Position numbers and translations under genes: made by a program | Part shown: positions 7,277 to 16,586 of the stretch, piece by piece | Layout of the letters: each line of letters starts with the position of its first letter | Position numbering within the stretch: the stretch's first letter is position 1 | NCBI GenBank assembly: GCA_022842325.1 | Contig: JALHPU010000004.1 | Location: 1 to 64,000 of the forward strand | Length of the DNA: 64,000 nt | DNA from: Sulfuritalea sp. | Lineage (GTDB): Bacteria; Pseudomonadota; Gammaproteobacteria; Burkholderiales; Rhodocyclaceae | Direction: 5' to 3' | The notes under the pieces: model-generated | Databases searched by the model: none | What the model was told of the DNA's origin: nothing | The model's input: the letters and a program-made list of their open reading frames with translations, nothing else

Positions 7277-7750
7277 GTGTTGAAGGTCTGGCTCAGCGGA
7301 GTTTCCGCGCTTGTTCTTTTCGCCGGCATCGCCTGGTATCTGGCGCCCTTGCAGCCGGGCGTCCTCGCGCTGCAGCTGGCGTTTTCGCCGCGGGTGTTTG
7401 CCGAGGTGATCCATGCCTGGTCGGCCGACGACCTGGCGCGCTATCGGGCGCATCTGCCCTACGATTTCCTGCTGCTGGCCTGCTACGGTGCATTCGGCTA
7501 TCTGCTGATTGCGCGGACGACGCTGTTCGCGAGGCAGCCCGTCCTGCGCCGCTGCGCGATGTGGCTGCTGCCGCTCGCTGCGGCCTGCGACGCGACGGAG
7601 AACGCGTTCCACTGGTGGCTGACCGAAGTTCCGCGCTTCGGCGTCGCCTGGGCCTATGGCGTTTCCGCCGCCTTTGCCGCGGTCAAGTGGCTGCTGCTGC
7701 TGGCCTATGGGCTGGCCGTCCTCTACGCGCTCGACGCCGACCAGAACTGA
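7277..7750 (+). CDS. Small integral membrane protein of unknown function
   Basis: I do not recognise this 157-residue protein. It has about four membrane-spanning stretches (residues ~5-25, ~58-80, ~90-105 and ~125-150), with an acidic loop between the first two and the sequence CDATENAFHWW in the middle. It begins with GTG at 7277; no other start nearby gives a better N-terminus. The upstream gene is also a small membrane protein, so both may be co-transcribed. Confidence 0.55.
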   Translation: MLKVWLSGVSALVLFAGIAWYLAPLQPGVLALQLAFSPRVFAEVIHAWSADDLARYRAHLPYDFLLLACYGAFGYLLIARTTLFARQPVLRRCAMWLLPLAAACDATENAFHWWLTEVPRFGVAWAYGVSAAFAAVKWLLLLAYGLAVLYALDADQN

Positions 7751-7774
7751 GCCGCGCGCGCGGCTGCCTGTTGG

Positions 7775-7801
7775 GGCGCCGTGCCACCGGCGCCGACTGT
7801 T
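7775..7801 (+). repeat. REP-A copy, intergenic
   Basis: GGCGCCG-TGCCAC-CGGCGCC followed by GACTGTT: the hairpin form of the repeat with a different six-base loop, between the membrane protein and the Cys-containing small protein. Confidence 0.5.
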
Positions 7802-7879
7802 GCAGCGCGACATCGAGGCCGCGGCGGTCACCCCTGCGGAGGGTTAAAATCCTGAAAAAGACATAAAGGAGGGGAGCCC

Positions 7880-8155
7880 GTGAAATATCACCTGACGAAG
7901 CAGGGCGACGAAGTCGTCATCAGCTTTGAAGACATCGATGGCAACGCGCAGGCGGTGATCGACGCCATGGGGCGTTGCCGTGCCAGTGCCTGGGCCTGTC
8001 CGTCGGCCCAATGCACCAGGATCGGGACCATGGAAACCTGTGTCGTGGGCGATGGCCTTGCGGTCCGGTTGAAGCCGCGCGACCAGCTGGATCTGAGCGT
8101 GGTCAGCCTCGGCGAATGCCTGAAATACCATTTGCCGAAGGAAATCGACGCCTGA
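7880..8155 (+). CDS. Small cysteine-containing protein of unknown function
   Basis: The 91-residue soluble protein starts with GTG and has an unusually strong Shine-Dalgarno (AAAGGAGGGG, 7865-7874), which supports real expression. I do not recognise a family. Five cysteines are present, three in a cluster (CRASAWACPSAQC) and a fourth shortly after (METC), which could hold a metal or form disulfides. The ends share the word KYHL (MKYHLTKQG at the start, LKYHLPKEI at the end), as if the chain closes a small beta barrel. It is convergent with glnD, whose stop codon lies three bases beyond. Confidence 0.6.
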   Translation: MKYHLTKQGDEVVISFEDIDGNAQAVIDAMGRCRASAWACPSAQCTRIGTMETCVVGDGLAVRLKPRDQLDLSVVSLGECLKYHLPKEIDA

Positions 8156-8158
8156 TTC

Positions 8159-10732
8159 TCAGACCTGGAGCACCTCGAGCAGGTCCTGCTCCAGCCTGAC
8201 CAGCGTGGCGGTCTGCGCCAGTTCCTTGCCGCTGATCAGGAAGCTGTCTTCAATGCGCTCGCCGAGCGTGGAAATTTTCGCCGTGTGCAGCGTGATGCCG
8301 TGCTGGCCCAGCACCCGGGCGATGGCGTAGAGCAGGCCCGGCCGGTCGGCGGCGGTGAGCGACATCAGATACTGGCTGCCGCGCTCGTCGGCGCGGATAT
8401 CCACTTCCGGCGTCACCGGGAAGTGGCGCACCTGGCGCGACAGGCGCCCGCTGAAGGAGGTCGGCAGCGGCGGCAACTTGGTCAGTTGTTCGGCGATGTC
8501 GTGTTCGATGAGGCCGATCATGTCGCGATAGGGCAGGCTGTCGTCGATCGGGAAGACGACGAAGCTGTCCAGCGCGTAGCCGTGGCGCGTAGTGTGGATC
8601 TTGGCGTCGACGATGCTGAAGCCCAGGCGCGCGAAGAAGCCGCAGAGGCGGGCGAACAGCAGCGGCTGGTCGGGCACGTAGGCCATCACCTGCAGGCCTT
8701 CGCCCATCGGATTGAGGCGGGCGCGCACCACGGGTTCGGCGGCGGCGGGGCGATGGTAGAGGGTGCGCGTATGCCATGCGATTTCGTCGGCGGCATGGCG
8801 CATGAAGTAGCCGGTGTCGAGCTGGTTCCACAGTTCGAGTTCGACGTCGGGGCGCAGGCCGTGATAGCGCAGGATTCCGCGCGCCTCTTCCTGGCGCTCG
8901 GCGACGCCGGTCAGCTGCAGCACCGTGGTGCCCTTGAGCACCGCGGCGGTCATGCGGAACAGGTCTTCCAGCAGCTTGCCCTTCCAGGCGTTCCACACCT
9001 TCGGACTGGTGCCGCGGATATCGGCCACGGTCAGCAGGTAGAGGCCGGTCAGCTGGCGCAGGTTGCCGACCCTGGCGGCAAACGCCAGGATGACGTCGGG
9101 ATCGGCCAGGTCCTGCTTCTGCGCCACCTGCGACATGGTCAGGTGATGCTCGACGAGGAACACCACCAGCGCGGCATCCTCGCCGGTGATGCCATGGTCG
9201 CGGCAGAAGTTGGCGGCATCGCGGCGGCCGAGCTGGGAGTGGTCGCCGCCGCGGCCCTTGGCGATGTCGTGGAACAGCGCGCCGATATACAGCAGCCAGC
9301 GCTTGTCGAAGCCGGTGATGAGGCGCGAACAGAACGGATATTCGTGGGCGAACTCGGGCATCACGAAGCGGCGCAGGTTGCCCATCACCTGCAGGATGTG
9401 CTGGTCCACGGTGTAGACGTGGAACAGGTCGTGCTGCATCTGGCCGACGATGCGGCCGAAGGCGGGCAGGTAGCGGCCGAGGATGTCGTACTGGTTCATG
9501 CGCCGCATCGGGTGGGTCAGGTGCGTCTGCTGGAACAGCCTGAGGAACAGCGCGCGGTTTTGCGGATCGCGGCGGAAGGCGGCGTCGATGCGGCCCTGGG
9601 CGCGCCACAGGGCGCGCAGGGTGCGCGGCGTCATGCCCTTGATTTCGGAACGCTGCATCTGCAGCAGGAAGCATTCGAGGATGCTGCGCGGGTGGCGCTG
9701 GAACACCTCTTCGTCGCGCACGTCGAGCAGGTCGCGCACCATTTGGAAGTGCGCATCGATGATGATCGGCGGTCCCTGCCGGGCCGGCAGCAGGCGGTCG
9801 GCTAGCACCTGCATGACCAGTGAATTGAGCTGGGTGACCAGCTTGGCGTTCTGGAAATAGCGCTGCATCAGCACTTCCGAGGCGCGCTTGGTGTCGGTCG
9901 GGACGATGCCCAGCGCCCCGGCCAGCTTTTCCTGGTGATCGAACAGCAGCCGGTCTTCGCGGCGGCCGGCGATCAGGTGCAGTTCTATGCGCACCTCGGC
10001 CAGCATCTGGTCGGCGCGCTCGAGCTGGCGTACTTCCGGTGCGGTGACCAGTCCGGCGCGGGCCAGGGCTTTCCAGTCGTCGCCGATCCCGGCCGCCTGC
10101 GCCACCCACTGGATCACCTGCAGGTCGCGGCGGCCGCCGGGGCTTTCCTTGCAGTTGGGTTCCAGGCTGTAGGGCGTGTCGTGGAACTTGGCATAGCGCT
10201 CGGCTTGTTCCAGCTGTTTGGCGGTGAGGAAGGCGGCCGGGTCCAGCGCCGCGTTGCAGCTCTGGTCGAAATCCTCGTAAAGCGTCCGCGAGCCGGCCAG
10301 CCAGCGCGCTTCGAGCAGCGCAGTCTTGACCGTGATGTCGCGCTCGGCCTCGTCCAGGCACTGCTTGACGCTGCGCACGCTGTGGCCGATGTCGAGGCCG
10401 ATGTCCCACAGCAGGCCGACCAGCTGTTCCAGACGCGGCGCCGTCGCGGCGTCGCAAGCCGTGTGCTCGTCGTCGGGGACCAGGATCAGCAGGTCGACGT
10501 CCGAGCCGGGATACAGCTGTCCCCGGCCATAGCCGCCGACCGCGGCCAGCGTGCATTCGGCGGGCATGGCCAGCGCCTGCCAGACATCCCGCAGCACGCT
10601 ATCCACCAATGCGGCGCGGCCATCGAGCAGGGCGGCGCCGTGCCTGTCTTCGCGCCAGGCCGCGTTGAGTTGCTGCTGCCCGGCGGCCAGGCGCTGGCGC
10701 GCCGACGCGGCAAGCTGGCGCAGATCGCCCAT
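8159..10732 (-). CDS. glnD: Bifunctional PII uridylyltransferase/uridylyl-removing enzyme GlnD
   Basis: This 857-residue sensor adds UMP to PII proteins when glutamine is low and removes it when glutamine is high, setting nitrogen-assimilation control. All parts are visible: nucleotidyltransferase motif GGYGRG (66-71) with GSDVDLL (76-82), a central HD phosphohydrolase region (LLYIGALFHDIAKGRGGDHS), and two C-terminal ACT domains, the second starting LMSLTAADRPGLLYAIARVLG. The start MGDLRQLAASARQ lies two bases after the map stop. A frame continuing 309 codons upstream is an artefact of reading through map in another phase. Map-glnD is the usual betaproteobacterial pair. Confidence 0.96.
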   Translation of the reverse strand: MGDLRQLAASARQRLAAGQQQLNAAWREDRHGAALLDGRAALVDSVLRDVWQALAMPAECTLAAVGGYGRGQLYPGSDVDLLILVPDDEHTACDAATAPRLEQLVGLLWDIGLDIGHSVRSVKQCLDEAERDITVKTALLEARWLAGSRTLYEDFDQSCNAALDPAAFLTAKQLEQAERYAKFHDTPYSLEPNCKESPGGRRDLQVIQWVAQAAGIGDDWKALARAGLVTAPEVRQLERADQMLAEVRIELHLIAGRREDRLLFDHQEKLAGALGIVPTDTKRASEVLMQRYFQNAKLVTQLNSLVMQVLADRLLPARQGPPIIIDAHFQMVRDLLDVRDEEVFQRHPRSILECFLLQMQRSEIKGMTPRTLRALWRAQGRIDAAFRRDPQNRALFLRLFQQTHLTHPMRRMNQYDILGRYLPAFGRIVGQMQHDLFHVYTVDQHILQVMGNLRRFVMPEFAHEYPFCSRLITGFDKRWLLYIGALFHDIAKGRGGDHSQLGRRDAANFCRDHGITGEDAALVVFLVEHHLTMSQVAQKQDLADPDVILAFAARVGNLRQLTGLYLLTVADIRGTSPKVWNAWKGKLLEDLFRMTAAVLKGTTVLQLTGVAERQEEARGILRYHGLRPDVELELWNQLDTGYFMRHAADEIAWHTRTLYHRPAAAEPVVRARLNPMGEGLQVMAYVPDQPLLFARLCGFFARLGFSIVDAKIHTTRHGYALDSFVVFPIDDSLPYRDMIGLIEHDIAEQLTKLPPLPTSFSGRLSRQVRHFPVTPEVDIRADERGSQYLMSLTAADRPGLLYAIARVLGQHGITLHTAKISTLGERIEDSFLISGKELAQTATLVRLEQDLLEVLQV

Positions 10733-10734
10733 GC

Positions 10735-11544
10735 TCAGGGCGTGATGCGGATGTGCGGCGGGCAGGGCGGCGCGCCGGCGGACATGGTCATCACCTCGAC
10801 GCCGGTTTCGGTGACGCAGATGGTGTGTTCCCATTGCGCGGACAGGCTGCGGTCCTTGGTGACGATGGTCCAGCCGTCGGGCAGCTCGGAGATTGCCGCC
10901 TTGCCGGCATTGATCATCGGCTCGATGGTGAACACCATGCCCGGCACCAGCAGCGGACCATCGCTGGCCTTGCCGTAGTGCAGCACCTGCGGTTCCTCGT
11001 GGAAATTGCGGCCGATGCCGTGGCCGCAGAATTCGCGCACCACGGAGAAGCCGGCGCCTTCGGCATGCTTCTGGATCGCGGCGCCGACCGCGCCGAGGTG
11101 CACGCCCGGCCTGACCTGGGCGATGCCGACCCACATGCATTCGTGGGTCATGGAGACCAGCCGTTTGGCCATGATCGAGGTGTCGCCGACGCAGAAGGTG
11201 CGGCTGGTGTCGCCGTGCCAGCCGTCCTTGATGGTGGTGATGTCGAGATTGACGATGTCGCCCTTCTTCAGCACGCGGTCGTTGGGGACGCCGTGGCAGA
11301 CCTGGTGATTGACCGAGGCGCAGATCGATTTCGGGTAGGGCGCATAGCCGGGCGGCGCATAGTTGAGCGGTGCCGGGATGCAGCCCTGCACATTGACCAT
11401 GTAATCGTGACAAAGCCGGTCGAGTTCGGCCGTGTTTATCCCCGGCTTGACGAAGGGTTCGATGTAGTCGAGGACTTCGCCCGCCAGGCGGCAGGCAACC
11501 CGCATCTCGGCGATGTCTTGAGGGGTTTTTATGGAAATGGGCAT
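10735..11544 (-). CDS. map: Methionine aminopeptidase, type I
   Basis: The 269-residue enzyme removes the initiator methionine from new proteins. The five metal ligands of the pita-bread fold are in place: Asp101, Asp112, His175, Glu208 and Glu239, with His80 in SVNHQVCHG at the substrate pocket. Length and lack of an N-terminal zinc extension fit type Ia. It is divergent from rpsB, the standard arrangement, and directly followed by glnD. Upstream on the minus strand, a weak TAAAAT lies near the start and two CTGGTGCGC direct repeats (11606-11614 and 11617-11625, period 11) could be operator-like. Confidence 0.96.
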   Translation of the reverse strand: MPISIKTPQDIAEMRVACRLAGEVLDYIEPFVKPGINTAELDRLCHDYMVNVQGCIPAPLNYAPPGYAPYPKSICASVNHQVCHGVPNDRVLKKGDIVNLDITTIKDGWHGDTSRTFCVGDTSIMAKRLVSMTHECMWVGIAQVRPGVHLGAVGAAIQKHAEGAGFSVVREFCGHGIGRNFHEEPQVLHYGKASDGPLLVPGMVFTIEPMINAGKAAISELPDGWTIVTKDRSLSAQWEHTICVTETGVEVMTMSAGAPPCPPHIRITP

Positions 11545-11694
11545 GAACGCAGTACTTTAAGGGGAAAGGGTATTTTAACTGCACGCGGTGGCGCGGCGGG
11601 TGGCGCTGGTGCGCAACTGGTGCGCAGCAAGACCCCTTGTGGCGCATGGGAACCCGCATTCTTCGCGCAGCAGCCCGGCTGGCGCCGCCGTGGC

Positions 11695-11723
11695 TTGTGC
11701 CTGGCGGCTCCAGCCGCTATAAT
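11695..11723 (+). promoter_or_regulatory. Sigma-70 promoter of rpsB-tsf
   Basis: -35 TTGTGC (11695-11700), 17-base spacer, perfect -10 TATAAT (11718-11723). Transcription would start near 11730, giving a leader of about 115 bases before rpsB. Confidence 0.75.
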
Positions 11724-11781
11724 CGCGGGCTTGTTCGGGGTGGTCCCGGGCAAAATCCACACGCCCGGCGCCGATAGGGTG

Positions 11782-11803
11782 GCTTTGCGCAGCAGCGCAA
11801 AGC
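11782..11803 (+). promoter_or_regulatory. Hairpin in the rpsB leader
   Basis: GCTTTGCGC-AGCA-GCGCAAAGC forms a nine-base-pair stem with a four-base loop in the 5' UTR. In gammaproteobacteria the rpsB-tsf leader is a target of feedback by ribosomal protein S2; a similar role here is an inference from position. Confidence 0.45.
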
Positions 11804-11846
11804 AGCACGGCCAGGCGGAGGTTCAACCCATATCGGAGATAGTTCT

Positions 11847-12596
11847 ATGAGCACTACCATGCGCCAGATGCTGGAGGCCGGCGTTCATTTCGGCCACCAG
11901 ACCCGTTTCTGGAACCCCAAGATGGCCCCGTACATTTTCGGCCATCGCAACAAGATCCACATCATCAACCTCGAAAAGACCCTGGGCAAGTACCAGGAGG
12001 CGATCGCTTTCGTGCGCAAGATGGCGGCCAAGAAGGGCACCATCCTGTTCGTCAGCACCAAGCGCCAGGCGCGCGAGATCATCGCCGAGGAAGCCCAGCG
12101 TTGCGGCATGCCTTATGTCGATGACCGCTGGCTGGGCGGCATGATGACCAACTTCAAGACCCTCAAGCTGTCGGTCAAGCGCCTCAAGGACCTTGAAACC
12201 GCCATGTCGGAAGGCAACTTCGAGAAGCTGTCGAAGAAGGAAGCCCTGACCCTGCAGCGCGAAATGGACAAGCTGCGCAAGTCCATCGGCGGCATCAAGG
12301 ACATGGGCGGCCTGCCCGATGCGATTTTCATCATCGACGTCGGCTATCACAAGATCGCCATTACCGAAGCCGGCAAGCTGGGCATTCCGGTGATCGGCGT
12401 GGTCGATACCAACCATTCCCCGGAAGGCGTCAGCTACGTGATCCCGGGCAATGACGATTCCTCCGGCGCGATCCGCCTGTATGCCCGCGGCGTGGCCGAT
12501 GCGATCCTCGAAGGCAAGAGCCAGGGTATCAACGAGGTGGTGCAGCAGCTGGCTGGCGACGACGAGTTCGTCGAAGTCCCGGACGCGGCAGCGTAA
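11847..12596 (+). CDS. rpsB: 30S ribosomal protein S2
   Basis: The 249-residue product matches S2 from end to end: [22 protein letters not shown] at the start, then [26 protein letters not shown] and [26 protein letters not shown]2 joins the small subunit late and bridges to S1. GGAG precedes the ATG. It leads the rpsB-tsf operon and has a strong upstream promoter and structured leader. Confidence 0.98.
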   Translation: MSTTMRQMLEAGVHFGHQTRFWNPKMAPYIFGHRNKIHIINLEKTLGKYQEAIAFVRKMAAKKGTILFVSTKRQAREIIAEEAQRCGMPYVDDRWLGGMMTNFKTLKLSVKRLKDLETAMSEGNFEKLSKKEALTLQREMDKLRKSIGGIKDMGGLPDAIFIIDVGYHKIAITEAGKLGIPVIGVVDTNHSPEGVSYVIPGNDDSSGAIRLYARGVADAILEGKSQGINEVVQQLAGDDEFVEVPDAAA

Positions 12597-12606
12597 GCAC
12601 GCGCAG

Positions 12607-12668
12607 CACAGAGGCGCAGAGATGCGGGGTAGGAGCCTTTTCATGCTCCCTGCCTCCGCGTCGCTGTG
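12607..12668 (+). promoter_or_regulatory. Nested stem-loop between rpsB and tsf
   Basis: Outer arms CACAGAGGCGCAGAG and CTCCGCGTCGCTGTG pair imperfectly around an inner hairpin GGAGC (12632-12636) / GCTCC (12645-12649). No U-run follows, so it is not a simple terminator; it may be an attenuator, an RNA-processing site or a relic repeat. Confidence 0.4.
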
Positions 12669-12697
12669 GTGAAAGCATTTGATTCTGGAGTAAAGCA

Positions 12698-13597
12698 ATG
12701 GCGGAAATTACCGCAAGCATGGTCAAGGAACTGCGCGAGAAGACCGACGCGCCGATGATGGAATGCAAGAAGGCGCTGACCGAAGCGGCCGGCGACATGG
12801 CCAAGGCCGAGGAGATCCTGCGCGTCAAGCTCGGCAACAAGGCGAGCAAGGCCGCGACCCGCATTGCCGCGGAAGGCGTGGTGGCGATCCACATCGCCGG
12901 CGACGGCAAGCTGGGCAGCATTTTCGAAATCAACAGCGAGACCGACTTCGTCGCCAAGAATGACGAGTTCCTCAAGCTGGCCGCCGATTGCGCGCGGCTG
13001 GTTGCCGAGAAGAATCCGGCCGACGTCGCCGCCTTGTCGGCGCTGGCGCTGGGCGAGGGCACGGTCGAATCGACCCGCACCGCGCTGGTGGGCAAGATCG
13101 GCGAGAACATGAGCATCCGCCGCTTCGTCCGCGTTGCGGCCAAGGGCAAGCTGGCGTCCTACATCCACGGCGGTTCCAAGATCGGCGTGCTGGTCGACGT
13201 GGTCGGCGGCGACGAACAGCTGGCCAAGGACCTGGCGATGCACATCGCGGCCTCGAAGCCGAAGTCGCTGGATTCGTCGGGCGTGCCGGCCGAGTTGCTG
13301 GACATGGAACGCCGCATCGCCATCGAAAAGGCGCGCGAAGCCGGCAAGCCGGAAGCCATGCTGGAAAAGATCGCCGAAGGCACGGTGCAGAAATACCTCA
13401 AGGACGTGACACTGCTGGGCCAGGTCTTCGTCAAGGCCGAGGACGGCAAGCAGACCATCGAACAGCTGCTGAAGGCCAGGGGCGCTTCGGTGGCCGGCTT
13501 CGCCCTGTTCATCGTCGGCGAGGGCATCGAGAAGAAGGTCAACGACTTCGCCGCCGAAGTGGCTGCGCAGGCGGCCGCTGCCGCAGGCAACAAGTAA
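12698..13597 (+). CDS. tsf: Elongation factor Ts
   Basis: The 299-residue protein is the nucleotide exchange factor for EF-Tu. It starts with the UBA-like domain carrying the signature [22 protein letters not shown] and continues through [17 protein letters not shown], part of the EF-Tu contact surface, to the typical C-terminus with [20 protein letters not shown]. It follows rpsB by about 100 bases containing a stem-loop and precedes pyrH by 13 bases. Confidence 0.98.
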   Translation: MAEITASMVKELREKTDAPMMECKKALTEAAGDMAKAEEILRVKLGNKASKAATRIAAEGVVAIHIAGDGKLGSIFEINSETDFVAKNDEFLKLAADCARLVAEKNPADVAALSALALGEGTVESTRTALVGKIGENMSIRRFVRVAAKGKLASYIHGGSKIGVLVDVVGGDEQLAKDLAMHIAASKPKSLDSSGVPAELLDMERRIAIEKAREAGKPEAMLEKIAEGTVQKYLKDVTLLGQVFVKAEDGKQTIEQLLKARGASVAGFALFIVGEGIEKKVNDFAAEVAAQAAAAAGNK

Positions 13598-13610
13598 TAG
13601 CCGGCACGCC

Positions 13611-14327
13611 ATGACCGCACCGAAATTCCGCCGCATCCTGCTCAAGCTTTCGGGCGAGGCACTGATGGGTGACGATGCCTACGGCATCAACACGGCGATG
13701 CTGGCCAGCATCGTGGCGGAAATCAAGGCAGTCACCGATCTCGGCGTCGAAGTCGGCGTGGTCATCGGCGGCGGCAACATCTTTCGCGGCATCGCCGGCA
13801 CGTCGACCGGCATGGATCGCGCCACGGCGGACTACATGGGCATGCTGGCGACGGTGATGAACGCCATGGCGCTGTCGGATGCCATGCGCCAGGCCGGCAT
13901 CAATGCCCGCGTGCAGTCGGCGCTGAACATCGAGCAGGTGGTCGAGCCCTATATTCGCGGCAAGGCGATCCGCTACCTCGAAGAGGGCAAGGTGGTGATT
14001 TTCGGCGCCGGCACCGGCAACCCCTTTTTCACCACCGATACCGCGGCGGCCTTGCGCGGCTCGGAAATCGGTGCCGAGATCGTGCTCAAGGCGACCAAGG
14101 TCGATGGCATCTACACGGCAGATCCGAAGAAGGATCCGACGGCCACCCGCTTTGCCCGCATCAGCTTCGACGAAGCGATCAACCGCAATCTCGCGGTGCT
14201 GGATGCCACGGCATTCGCCCTGTGCCGCGACCAGAAATTGCCGATCAACGTGTTCTCGATCTTCAAGGCCGGCGCGCTGAAGCGCGTGGTAATGGGCGAG
14301 GACGAGGGCACCCTGGTTCACGTTTAG
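13611..14327 (+). CDS. pyrH: Uridylate kinase
   Basis: This 238-residue enzyme of the amino acid kinase fold phosphorylates UMP to UDP. Family landmarks are [14 protein letters not shown] at the N-terminus, [11 protein letters not shown] for phosphate binding, [19 protein letters not shown], and the C-terminal GTLV. As in other proteobacteria it sits between tsf and frr, linking nucleotide supply with translation genes. The start follows tsf by 13 bases. Confidence 0.97.
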   Translation: MTAPKFRRILLKLSGEALMGDDAYGINTAMLASIVAEIKAVTDLGVEVGVVIGGGNIFRGIAGTSTGMDRATADYMGMLATVMNAMALSDAMRQAGINARVQSALNIEQVVEPYIRGKAIRYLEEGKVVIFGAGTGNPFFTTDTAAALRGSEIGAEIVLKATKVDGIYTADPKKDPTATRFARISFDEAINRNLAVLDATAFALCRDQKLPINVFSIFKAGALKRVVMGEDEGTLVHV

Positions 14328-14353
14328 GACTTTTGGACTTTAGGAGTGGGGGC

Positions 14354-14911
14354 ATGATTCCCGAACTGAAAAAGACGTCCGAACAGAAAATGCAGAAAAG
14401 CCTCGAGGCGCTCAAGGCCGACCTGGGCAAGGTGCGCACCGGACGCGCACACACCGGCATCCTTGATCACGTCATGGTCGATTACTACGGCTCCCCGGTG
14501 GCGATCACCCAGGTCGCCAACGTGACCCTGATCGACGCCCGCACCATCGGCGTCCAGCCCTGGGAAAAGCCGATGGTGGGGAAGGTTGAGAAGGCCATTC
14601 GCGATTCCGACCTGGGGCTGAATCCCTCATCGCAGGGCGAGATCATTCGCGTGCCGATGCCGGCTTTGACCGAGGAGCGCCGGCGCGACCTGATCAAGGT
14701 GATCAAGCACGAAGGCGAGAACGCCAAGGTGGCGATCCGCAACCTGCGCCGCGATGCGATCTCGCACCTCAAGGACGCACTGAAGAAGAAGGAAGTGTCC
14801 GAGGACGACGAGCGTCGCGCCCAGGACGATATCCAGAGGCTGACCGACCGCTATGTCGCGGAAGTGGATCGGGCACTGGCGGAAAAAGAGAAGGACTTGA
14901 TGGCGATCTGA
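14354..14911 (+). CDS. frr: Ribosome recycling factor
   Basis: The 185-residue product is exactly the usual RRF length. With EF-G it splits post-termination ribosomes. Typical elements are [24 protein letters not shown] near the start, [16 protein letters not shown], and the long helical C-terminus [26 protein letters not shown]. The start [11 protein letters not shown] is preceded by TAGGAGTGGGGG; an upstream in-frame start would lie inside pyrH. Confidence 0.97.
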   Translation: MIPELKKTSEQKMQKSLEALKADLGKVRTGRAHTGILDHVMVDYYGSPVAITQVANVTLIDARTIGVQPWEKPMVGKVEKAIRDSDLGLNPSSQGEIIRVPMPALTEERRRDLIKVIKHEGENAKVAIRNLRRDAISHLKDALKKKEVSEDDERRAQDDIQRLTDRYVAEVDRALAEKEKDLMAI

Positions 14912-14977
14912 TTCAGGATCGCCGGCAAGACGATCCGGTTGCGCAGCAGCTTCATCCACTGGCTCTGAGAGGGTGTC

Positions 14978-15790
14978 ATGGCAGGAAATTTCACCAGCTC
15001 GACGCAGGCCATTCCCGACGTGGGCAATGTGCCGCGCCACATCGCCATCATCATGGACGGCAACGGCCGCTGGGCCAAGAAGCGCTTCATGCCGCGTGTC
15101 GCCGGGCACAAGCGCGGCGTCGAGACGGTGCGCGCCATGGTCAAGGCCTGCATTGCGCGGGGCGTCGAATACCTCACCCTGTTCGCATTTTCCTCGGAGA
15201 ACTGGCGGCGTCCGGCCGAAGAAGTTTCCTTCCTGATGAACCTGTTCATCAGCGCCTTGCAGGGCGAGATCGGCAAGCTGCACGCCAACGGTGTCCGGCT
15301 CAAGGTGGTCGGCGACCTCGCCGCCTTCGAGCCGCGCCTGGTGGCGCTGATCCGCGAAGGCGAGGCCAAGACCGCCAACAACTTTCGCCTGACGCTGACC
15401 ATCGCCGCCAACTATGGCGGGCGCTGGGACATCCTGCAGGCCATGAACCAGCTGGCGCTGGCGCATCCTGAAAAAGTCGGCTGCTTCGGTGAGGCCGACC
15501 TGGCGCCGCATTTGATGATGGCCTATGCGCCGGAGCCGGATCTGTTCATCCGCACCGGCGGCGAGCAGCGCATCAGCAACTTCCTGCTCTGGCAACTGGC
15601 CTACAGCGAACTGCATTTCACCGATACCCTGTGGCCGGATTTCGACGATGCGGCGCTGGATGCCGCAATCAGTTCCTACCGCCGGCGCGAGCGCCGCTTC
15701 GGGCGCACCAGCGAGCAACTGGTGGGACCGGCGGCCGCCGTCGCGCCAGCGCCGACTCTTGCGTCTCCGTCCGCAGGCACCGATGCTTAA
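14978..15790 (+). CDS. uppS: Undecaprenyl diphosphate synthase
   Basis: This cis-prenyltransferase builds the C55 lipid carrier for peptidoglycan and O-antigen from farnesyl diphosphate and isopentenyl diphosphate. It shows [14 protein letters not shown] with catalytic Asp27, [11 protein letters not shown], and the C-terminal [21 protein letters not shown]. At 270 residues it is longer than usual (about 250); the extra tail after SEQLVG is alanine/proline-rich and is encoded by a dispersed repeat at 15737-15760. The stop overlaps the cdsA start by eight bases. Confidence 0.96.
   Translation: MAGNFTSSTQAIPDVGNVPRHIAIIMDGNGRWAKKRFMPRVAGHKRGVETVRAMVKACIARGVEYLTLFAFSSENWRRPAEEVSFLMNLFISALQGEIGKLHANGVRLKVVGDLAAFEPRLVALIREGEAKTANNFRLTLTIAANYGGRWDILQAMNQLALAHPEKVGCFGEADLAPHLMMAYAPEPDLFIRTGGEQRISNFLLWQLAYSELHFTDTLWPDFDDAALDAAISSYRRRERRFGRTSEQLVGPAAAVAPAPTLASPSAGTDA
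15737..15760 (+). repeat. REP-A copy in the uppS tail
   Basis: GCCGTCGCGCCAGCGCCGAC followed by TCTT. It encodes AVAPAPTL in the non-conserved C-terminal extension of UppS. Confidence 0.55.
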
Positions 15791-16586
15791 AACGCGGGTC
15801 ACCACCGCGCTGCTGCTGGTCGCCGGTCTCGCGCTGATCCTGTTTGCCCTGCCGCCGCTGGCGGCGGTGCTGGGCTTTGCCGCCATCGCCGCGCTGGCGG
15901 CATGGGAGTGGGGCGGACTGATGCGCCAGGACCAGCCGGCGCGCTTCATGTATGCGTTTGTGCTGCTGCTGTTCTGCTGGCAACTGACGGTGGGTGCGCC
16001 GCAACTGGTCCCGGTATTGCTGGGCGTGTCGGCGGCATTCTGGATCCTGGTCGTGCCGCTGTGGTTCCGCTTCAAATGGACGCTGGCCGGCAACGATTTC
16101 TTCGGCTACCTGCTCGGCGCCCTGGTGATCCTGCCGACCTGGGCTGCCATGGTGGCCCTGCACGCGGTGAGTACCTGGCTGCTGCTGGCGGCCATGGCGC
16201 TGGTCTGGGTTGCGGACATTTCCGCCTATTTCGCCGGTCGGGCCTTCGGCAAGCACAAGCTGGCGCCGACCATCAGCCCCGGCAAGACCTGGGAGGGCGT
16301 GGCGGGCGCCGTGGTCGGCGTCATGATCTATGGCGGCGTCGTGTTGAGCTGGTCGCCGCTCGCCGGGCAGGTGCCGCTGCCGGTGCCGCTGCTGGTACTG
16401 CTGCTGATCCTGCTCACGGCAGTGAGCGTGATGGGCGACTTGTTCGAGTCGCTGCTGAAGCGCCAGGCCGGCGTCAAGGACAGCAGCAATCTGCTGCCCG
16501 GGCATGGCGGCGTGCTCGACCGCATCGATGCGCTGACTTCGGCCTTGCCGCTGGCGGCGCTGATTTTGTATTTCGTCCGCACATGA
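15783..16586 (+). CDS. cdsA: Phosphatidate cytidylyltransferase
   Basis: The 267-residue inner-membrane enzyme makes CDP-diacylglycerol from phosphatidate and CTP, the branch point of phospholipid synthesis. It has about seven to eight membrane segments and the C-terminal CdsA signature [20 protein letters not shown] followed by [15 protein letters not shown], with the catalytic acidic pairs. An upstream frame into uppS exists, but [15 protein letters not shown] gives the expected first helix. It overlaps uppS by eight bases and dxr by ATGA. Confidence 0.96.
   Translation: MLKTRVTTALLLVAGLALILFALPPLAAVLGFAAIAALAAWEWGGLMRQDQPARFMYAFVLLLFCWQLTVGAPQLVPVLLGVSAAFWILVVPLWFRFKWTLAGNDFFGYLLGALVILPTWAAMVALHAVSTWLLLAAMALVWVADISAYFAGRAFGKHKLAPTISPGKTWEGVAGAVVGVMIYGGVVLSWSPLAGQVPLPVPLLVLLLILLTAVSVMGDLFESLLKRQAGVKDSSNLLPGHGGVLDRIDALTSALPLAALILYFVRT

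Larger units (their letters stand above)
11545..11846. other. Divergent map/rpsB regulatory gap (302 bases)
   Basis: No gene. It contains the tandem CTGGTGCGC repeats near the map side, a strong rpsB promoter at ~11695-11723 and about 115 bases of rpsB leader with a stable hairpin. Confidence 0.7.

Noticed and set aside
8159-11659. A continuous 1166-codon minus-strand frame suggesting a giant fusion protein
   Set aside because: The upstream 309 codons are an off-frame reading of map; map has all its metal ligands in its own frame, and GlnD starts naturally at 10732.
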